DNA from: Enterococcus larvae
GTDB taxonomy: Bacteria > Bacillota > Bacilli > Lactobacillales > Enterococcaceae
DNA length: 64,000 nucleotides
Assembly (NCBI RefSeq): GCF_017830045.1
Contig: NZ_JAEDXU010000002.1
Location: 62,001-126,000 of the forward strand
Direction: 5' to 3'
The notes beneath the pieces were generated by a model. That model was not told the origin of the DNA, did no database searches, and saw only the letters and a program-made list of their open reading frames with translations. The translations under genes and the position numbers were made by a program. This document shows, in pieces, positions 59,133 to 64,000 of the stretch; position 1 is the stretch's first letter, and each line of letters begins with the position of its first letter.

Positions 59133-60134
59133 CTATTCTTCAAGTGAAATCAAACTATCTGTTTGCCCGTTTTGCTCCAGTTCATAGAGACTATTCAAAG
59201 AGCTTTCCATCAGGATTTTTGATGCCTCAAGAGTATAAAAGGCGATATGCGGGCTAACAATGACGTTATCCAATGCCAGAAGTTCAGCAATATAAGGATG
59301 CTCACTCGTTTGCTCTGCCTTTGTTTTATTTATATACAAATCCTCGTTCTCCAATGTATCCAGTCCAGCACCGCCGATTTTTCCAGCTTGTAGAGCTGTT
59401 AAAAGTGCTTTAGTATCAACAAGCGGACCACGGGCAGTATTGATAATCAAAGTTTCCGGCTTCATCAAATTAAGTAGTTTTTCGCTGATCAAATGATGGT
59501 TCTCAGAAGTGTAAGGTGTGTGGAGACTGATGATGTCTGCCTTTTCTACGACCGCTTCAATTGTTGGCAAATAGGTCAGTGTTTCTTCAACATGTTCTTT
59601 CGGAAATTTATCATAGGCAATGACATTTGCGCCTAACGAATTGAAAAGTTGGGCAGTAGTCAAGCCAATATGTCCGGTTCCAATGATTCCGACTGTTAAA
59701 TCATGGATCTCTCGACCAATCAATCCATCAAGAACAAAATTTTGCTGCTGTTCTCTTTGCATGAGTCGAGGAATATGCCGAAGCAGCATAAAGCTTAGTG
59801 TAAGTGCATGTTCAGCAATGGCGCGGGGGCTGTATACTGGCACATTCGCCGCTTTAATGTTATATTTTTTTAGGTAAGCTTTGGATAAGCCGTCGATTCC
59901 GGCTGAGCGGGTAGATAAGAAACGAATACCGTATTCTGTCATTTGTTGATAGACAGCTTCGTCATGGACTGAAGCCATTTGCTGAAAAGAGACTGCATCT
60001 GCATTTTTTGCGAGGATAATCGTCTCTGCGTTCAGTTCCTGATCACTAGTTTCTAGTGTTACATTATGCTCTGCAGCCCATTGTGCAGCAACAGGTTGTT
60101 CTTTTTTTCCTATACCGTAAATAAAAATTTTCAT
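59133..60134 (-). CDS. D-2-hydroxyacid dehydrogenase, D-lactate dehydrogenase type
   Basis: A 333-residue NAD-dependent oxidoreductase. The NAD motif is GIIGTGHIG at about 149-157. The catalytic set Arg235 (NTARGPL), Glu264 (LENE) and His296 (SPHIAFYT) falls exactly at classical D-LDH numbering. It probably reduces pyruvate to D-lactate; VanH and D-hydroxyisocaproate dehydrogenases are close relatives, but no vanA/B-like ligase or vanX is nearby, so a resistance role is not indicated. Ribosome site AGGAAAGGAAG. Confidence 0.87.
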   Translation of the reverse strand: MKIFIYGIGKKEQPVAAQWAAEHNVTLETSDQELNAETIILAKNADAVSFQQMASVHDEAVYQQMTEYGIRFLSTRSAGIDGLSKAYLKKYNIKAANVPVYSPRAIAEHALTLSFMLLRHIPRLMQREQQQNFVLDGLIGREIHDLTVGIIGTGHIGLTTAQLFNSLGANVIAYDKFPKEHVEETLTYLPTIEAVVEKADIISLHTPYTSENHHLISEKLLNLMKPETLIINTARGPLVDTKALLTALQAGKIGGAGLDTLENEDLYINKTKAEQTSEHPYIAELLALDNVIVSPHIAFYTLEASKILMESSLNSLYELEQNGQTDSLISLEE

Positions 60135-60194
60135 AAAAAGCTTCCTTTCCTATGTTACTTATGAGCTGTGTAGACGGGCGGTTATTCTTATAGT

Positions 60195-60216
60195 CTAGTT
60201 TCATGAACTAGTTTTT
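60195..60216. promoter_or_regulatory. Palindrome upstream of the D-LDH gene
   Basis: CTAGTT-TCATG-AACTAG (60195-60211) with a following T run on plus. It lies about 60 bp upstream of the D-LDH start on minus and could be an operator or a small terminator for plus transcription. Confidence 0.4.
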
Positions 60217-60327
60217 TAAAATCATAAATTGAAGTCTGTCTCGTGATAAAAATCAGTATATACCAGACTTAAATTTATGGATTGAAAGCTGACTGAGTTC
60301 ATTCAGCCTTTCCAGATGTCCGGCTTC

Positions 60328-60424
60328 ACAGACTAACTTCTTCAACAATAAGATAACTTGCTTTCAATGATAAAGAGCATCATTGAGTCAAGTTCCTATA
60401 TTGTTCAGAAGTTGCCCAGTCTGT
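60328..60424. repeat. 97-nt multi-segment hairpin in the D-LDH to zapA gap
   Basis: Five paired segments nest in order: ACAGACT (60328-60334)/AGTCTGT (60418-60424); AACTTCT (60335-60341)/AGAAGTT (60407-60413); AACAATA (60344-60350)/TATTGTT (60399-60405); AACTTG (60355-60360)/CAAGTT (60389-60394); TCAATGAT (60364-60371)/ATCATTGA (60379-60386). A 12-bp direct repeat TTCAGCCTTTCC is at 60302-60313 and 60424-60435. It may be an ncRNA, a MITE-like remnant or a terminator. The rest of the 646-bp gap has no gene I can support. Confidence 0.6.
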
Positions 60425-60735
60425 TCAGCCTTTCCTATTTTACGGAATTTTTTGTTCTTTTCCAAGTAAAGAGTGTTAAGTTATGTCTAAAGCTGAATAG
60501 AATAATCTTTTTAAACCTTTAATTTTTTTATCAAGTAGCATATAATAAGAAAGGATTGTTCTAATAAGGCAGAGGCGTGAGCAAATGGCAAATAATTTTA
60601 GCGAGAAGAAATAATTTACAGAGTATTTCCTTTCTTTTTGATTTGCGTCGATTTGTTTTCGAAAAAGCAGCTTTTGGAATATTGTTTGCAGGGTATAAGG
60701 CAGGTATGAACTTATTTCATGTCCTGTGATTTTCA

Positions 60736-60744
60736 TGGTATAAT
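60736..60744 (+). promoter_or_regulatory. Extended -10 promoter of zapA
   Basis: TGGTATAAT, with TATAAT at 60739-60744, 37 bp before the zapA ATG; no clear -35. Confidence 0.6.
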
Positions 60745-60780
60745 ACAGCTTTACGGGTTTATTTACAGGAGGAGAAAAAT

Positions 60781-61251
60781 ATGGCAAAAGATAAGACAAG
60801 ATACAAAGCAATGATAGCGAATCACACGTATACAATTATTGGACAGGAAACCAAAAAGCATATGGACTTGGTTACAAGAATTGTCAATGAACAGTTGGCA
60901 GAAATCAAACATATCTCTCCTCAGACCAATACAGAACAAGCGTCTGTCCTTTTAGCTGTCAATGCTGTCTCTGATCAACTAAAAAAACAAGAGGAAGTTC
61001 TGAAGCTGCGACAAGAAGTTGAAGAGTTAAAGCGTCGTACAATCAGAATTACTGAACTTGAAAATAGAATCAAGCGAATCGAAGCGATCGAAGAAGAAGC
61101 AAAGGGTGTATTGAAGAAAAATGGGCAGGAAGATGTTGAAATCCATAATCACATGGAAGCACAGCAAATCCTGAATGAGAATCGTAAACAGCAGATTCAG
61201 AAAAAAGGGACCCAAGATTCTCAAGATACAAATGAACCCCAGGAAAACTAA
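60781..61251 (+). CDS. zapA: Cell division protein ZapA
   Basis: A 156-residue FtsZ-associated protein that bundles protofilaments at mid-cell. The N-terminal globular domain (about 1-45, YKAMIANHTYTIIGQETKKHMDLVTRIVNEQL) precedes a coiled coil (about 65-110). The extra C-terminal tail (about 110-156), Gln/Asn-rich and hydrophilic, makes it longer than the 85-110 residues of many ZapA proteins. AGGAGGAG ribosome site. First of zapA-cvpA, a conserved neighbour of mutS2. Confidence 0.9.
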   Translation: MAKDKTRYKAMIANHTYTIIGQETKKHMDLVTRIVNEQLAEIKHISPQTNTEQASVLLAVNAVSDQLKKQEEVLKLRQEVEELKRRTIRITELENRIKRIEAIEEEAKGVLKKNGQEDVEIHNHMEAQQILNENRKQQIQKKGTQDSQDTNEPQEN

Positions 61252-61269
61252 GCTTGAAAGGGTGACAGA

Positions 61270-61818
61270 ATGTTAACGTTACTAATACTTATAATTTTAG
61301 CGGCTGGATTTTACAGCGGTGCTAAAAGAGGATTTGTCTTACAAATTTTATATAGTGTGGGGTACTTGATTTCTTATCAAGTAGCGAAAAGCAATTATAA
61401 AGCATTGGCGTCACACTTAGAATTATACATTCCCTACCCTTCTGCGACACAGGAAACGAAGCTGGTGTTTTTCAATCAGGAAATTGTTCTTGAATTGGAT
61501 CAAGCCTTTTACGGCGCAGTTGCGTTTTTGATCATTCTGTTTATTGGGTGGCTGATTGTTCGATTTGCGGCAATTTTTGCACGTGGTCTGACCTTTATGC
61601 CGATTCTAAAACAGGCCGACTGGGTTGCCGGTGGTGTTTTAAGTATGGTAGTGTTATATGTTGGAATGTTTCTGGTTTTAAATGCTGTCTCCATGATCCC
61701 GGTGGATTTTATTCAGAATCAGTTTGAGAGTAGTGGTCTGGCTCAATTTATGATCAAGGATACACCAATATTTTCTAAACAAATCTATAATCTATGGGTA
61801 GAGCAGATGATTAACTAA
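61270..61818 (+). CDS. cvpA: CvpA-family membrane protein
   Basis: A 182-residue membrane protein of the colicin V production family. Four hydrophobic segments: about 1-20, 25-45, 75-100 and 115-140. The start MLTLLILIILAAGFYSGAKRGFVLQILYSVGYL is typical. In E. coli CvpA is needed for colicin V export and envelope stress tolerance; the role in Firmicutes is not settled. Lies 18 bp after zapA and ends at a terminator. Confidence 0.88.
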   Translation: MLTLLILIILAAGFYSGAKRGFVLQILYSVGYLISYQVAKSNYKALASHLELYIPYPSATQETKLVFFNQEIVLELDQAFYGAVAFLIILFIGWLIVRFAAIFARGLTFMPILKQADWVAGGVLSMVVLYVGMFLVLNAVSMIPVDFIQNQFESSGLAQFMIKDTPIFSKQIYNLWVEQMIN

Positions 61819-61835
61819 CAAAAGTTGAATGGAAG

Positions 61836-61877
61836 GTTGAAACAATGCCCGACAGGCTCTTTGTTTCAGCTTTTTTT
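61836..61877 (+). terminator. Terminator between cvpA and mutS2
   Basis: GTTGAAACAA (61836-61845) pairs with TTGTTTCAGC (61861-61870, one G-T pair), then seven T residues. It separates mutS2 partly from zapA-cvpA. Confidence 0.78.
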
Positions 61878-61915
61878 GTTACAGATGGAAGTATAAAGGA
61901 ATAGAAGGTGAACAA

Positions 61916-64000
61916 ATGAATCAAAAGATTTTATCAACGCTTAACTTTGATAAAGTAAAACAATTGATGAACGAATATATTGTTACTGCTCAAGGGCTTG
62001 AAGAAGTAGAGAAGCTGATGCCAAGTGACGATAGCGATACGATCCAATCGTGGCTGAATGAAACAGAAGATGGCGTAAAGGTGCAGCGACTACGTGGTGG
62101 TGTACCTGTACCGAAGCTGGAAAATATTCGCCCCCATATCAAGCGAATTGAAATTGGAGCTGACTTGAATGGTCTTGAGCTGGCTCAAATCGGCAGAGTT
62201 CTTTCAACAACCAGTGAATTGGTACGTTTCTTTGATGATTTAAAGGATAGTGAAATCGAACTGTTTCGTTTATATATATGGACAGAACAGCTAGTGACCA
62301 TTCCGGAGCTGAACAGAAAATTGAAAGCAGCAATTGCTGAAGATGGTTATGTACAGGATGAGGCCTCTCAAGAGCTTAAGATCATTAGAAACAGTATCCG
62401 AAAAAGCGAACAGACAATTCGCGAACAACTGGATGGGATCGTTCGAGGGAAGAATGCTCGCTATCTGAGTGATGCCATCGTCACTATGAGAAATGAACGC
62501 TATGTGATTCCTGTAAAACAGGAGTACCGTGGGATTTTCGGTGGGGTGGTTCATGATCAAAGCTCATCAGGACAGACACTGTTCATTGAGCCAAAACAAA
62601 TTGTAGAATTAAATAATCGTCTGCGTCAGCATCAAATTGCTGAGCGCAATGAGATTGAACGGATACTGGCAGAGCTTTCTGCCGAGCTGGTCCCTTATCA
62701 GCATGAGATCCTCCATAATGCTTACGTAATCGGAAAATTTGATTTCATCAATGCAAAGGCTCGTTTTGGGAAAGCCTTGAAGGGAATTGTTCCGGCATTG
62801 AGTCTGGAAAATCATGTATATTTGAAGCAAGCTAGACATCCGCTTTTAGATCCGGAGTCAGCGGTTGCTAATGACATCATGCTTGGCGACGAATATCAGG
62901 CCATCGTTATTACTGGTCCGAATACTGGTGGGAAGACGATCACTTTAAAAACCTTAGGGCTTCTTCAGTTGATGGGCCAATCTGGATTACCGATTCCTGC
63001 GGATGAGGAAAGTGTGATCGGTATTTTCAAAGAGATTTTTGCAGATATCGGTGATGAGCAGTCTATTGAACAGAGCTTGAGTACATTCTCTTCACATATG
63101 ACGAATATTGTAGATGTTCTAGGTAAAGTAGATAATCAGAGCTTAGTTCTATTTGATGAGCTAGGTGCAGGAACTGACCCTCAAGAAGGTGCTGCGTTAG
63201 CCATTTCTATTCTGGATGCACTGGGAAGTAAGAGTGCCTATGTGGTTGCTACGACGCATTATCCGGAGTTGAAGGTTTACGGCTACAATCGTGCAAAAAC
63301 AATCAATGCCAGCATGGAGTTCGATGTAGATACCCTCAGTCCGACATATCGGTTGCTGATTGGTGTCCCAGGACGAAGTAACGCATTTGAGATTTCTCGC
63401 CGTTTGGGCTTAGAAGAATCAGTGATTAGTGAAGCTAAGCAGATCATGGATGGGGAAAGTCAAGACTTGAATGAAATGATTGCTGATCTTGAGAACCGAC
63501 GGAAGATGGCAGAAACCGAATATTTGGAGGTTCGTCATTTTGTTGAGGAGTCTCAATCACTTCATCGTGAGTTGAAAAATGCCTATGATTATTTTGTTGA
63601 CGAGCGAGATAAAGAAATGGAAAAGGCTCGTAAGAAAGCCAACCAGTTAGTCAGCGAAGCACAAGATGAGGCAGAAACAATCATTTCTGATATCCGTAAG
63701 CTGCAGCTGGAAAGCGGCAATCAGGGGGGCGTAAAAGAACATCAATTGATTGATGCAAAAACAAAGCTCTCCAATCTGCATCATGAAGAAAACCATTTAG
63801 AAAAGAATAAGGTGCTAAAGAAAGCGAAGGAACAAAAGAAGCTCAAAGAAGGCGACGAAGTGATCGTGAACACTTATGGCCAGCGAGGGACTTTGCTGAA
63901 GAAATCTGGTGCGGATAGTTGGCAGGTGCAGCTGGGGATTCTTAAAATGACAGTTGATGAAGCAGACATGACCCTTGTTGGTAAGGAAAAGGAACCACCT
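61916..64000 (+). CDS. mutS2: MutS2 / RqcU ATPase (3' end cut by window)
   Basis: 695 codons are open to the window edge; family members are about 785-790 residues, so roughly 90 residues, the Smr endonuclease domain, are missing. Core and clamp region (1-310) is followed by the ATPase with Walker A ITGPNTGGKT (about 333-342), Walker B LVLFDELGAGTDP and the ATTHYPELK segment, then a coiled coil (about 520-640) and a KOW-like region (LKEGDEVIVNTYGQRG). MutS2 limits recombination and, in Bacillus, splits collided ribosomes. Ribosome site AAAGGAATAGAAGGTG. Confidence 0.95.
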   Translation, partial: MNQKILSTLNFDKVKQLMNEYIVTAQGLEEVEKLMPSDDSDTIQSWLNETEDGVKVQRLRGGVPVPKLENIRPHIKRIEIGADLNGLELAQIGRVLSTTSELVRFFDDLKDSEIELFRLYIWTEQLVTIPELNRKLKAAIAEDGYVQDEASQELKIIRNSIRKSEQTIREQLDGIVRGKNARYLSDAIVTMRNERYVIPVKQEYRGIFGGVVHDQSSSGQTLFIEPKQIVELNNRLRQHQIAERNEIERILAELSAELVPYQHEILHNAYVIGKFDFINAKARFGKALKGIVPALSLENHVYLKQARHPLLDPESAVANDIMLGDEYQAIVITGPNTGGKTITLKTLGLLQLMGQSGLPIPADEESVIGIFKEIFADIGDEQSIEQSLSTFSSHMTNIVDVLGKVDNQSLVLFDELGAGTDPQEGAALAISILDALGSKSAYVVATTHYPELKVYGYNRAKTINASMEFDVDTLSPTYRLLIGVPGRSNAFEISRRLGLEESVISEAKQIMDGESQDLNEMIADLENRRKMAETEYLEVRHFVEESQSLHRELKNAYDYFVDERDKEMEKARKKANQLVSEAQDEAETIISDIRKLQLESGNQGGVKEHQLIDAKTKLSNLHHEENHLEKNKVLKKAKEQKKLKEGDEVIVNTYGQRGTLLKKSGADSWQVQLGILKMTVDEADMTLVGKEKEPP

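Noticed and set aside
59133-60134. VanH-like vancomycin-resistance dehydrogenase
   Set aside because: Catalytic residues fit both D-LDH and VanH, but no D-Ala-D-Lac ligase, vanX or vanRS is next to it; the simplest reading is a housekeeping D-lactate dehydrogenase.

Overview
This window is a chromosomal segment of a low-GC Gram-positive bacterium, most likely an Enterococcus or a very close relative (Lactobacillales). The evidence is gene content and order: phoH-pgpH-ybeY-dgkA-era-recO, a T-box-controlled glyQS, rpsB-tsf-pyrH-frr, uppS-cdsA-dxr-rseP-proS followed by PolC, then zapA-cvpA-mutS2, plus purine-rich ribosome binding sites and Gram-positive PolC, YidC2 and MutS2 types. Almost everything is core chromosome. 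I see no phage, insertion sequence, integrase, CRISPR array, rRNA or tRNA gene.

Layout. 1-2.7 kb: vitamin B6 locus (ECF S component fragment and pdxK on minus, divergent MocR/PdxR regulator). 2.9-6.7 kb: nitroreductase, phosphoglucomutase, proC, CzrA-like ArsR regulator. 6.9-7.4 kb: unknown secreted protein. 7.8-11 kb: hom-thrC-thrB threonine operon. 11.1-13.3 kb: PPDK regulatory protein, Fur/Zur-family regulator, rpsU, yqeY. 13.5-20.7 kb: phoH-pgpH-ybeY-dgkA-era, a decayed gene remnant, recO and an AAA ATPase. 20.7-24.1 kb: glycine T-box and glyQS. 24.2-27.3 kb: GNAT, yidC2, acyP, SpoU methyltransferase.

27.3-35.1 kb is the main accessory block. It is a five-gene carbohydrate operon (solitary PTS EIIC, GH3, LacI regulator, GH29 alpha-fucosidase, GH1) driven by a promoter flanked by two identical perfect 14-bp palindromes, and closed by a strong terminator. 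35.2-38.8 kb: rpsB-tsf and pyrH-frr. 39.1-42.9 kb: MacB/FtsX-type ABC permease, ATPase and a membrane-anchored protein with PASTA-like repeats and no kinase domain, in one tight operon. 43.2-49.3 kb: uppS-cdsA-dxr-rseP-proS. 49.4-54.2 kb: two-component system plus ABC exporter. 54.7-59 kb: polC. 59.1-60.1 kb: D-lactate dehydrogenase-type enzyme. 60.8 kb to the end: zapA, cvpA and mutS2 (cut by the window edge).

Most noteworthy: (a) a 178-bp structured repeat, present twice nearly identically and both times between convergent genes, with a diverged inverted relative after tsf; (b) the glycosidase operon with an orphan EIIC and a GH1 enzyme whose phosphate-binding Lys is Asn; (c) the ABC-PASTA operon; (d) dxr (MEP pathway) in an enterococcus-like genome, with a terminator-like hairpin between its Shine-Dalgarno sequence and its start codon; (e) a 97-nt multi-segment hairpin upstream of zapA. 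None of these has been checked against databases.
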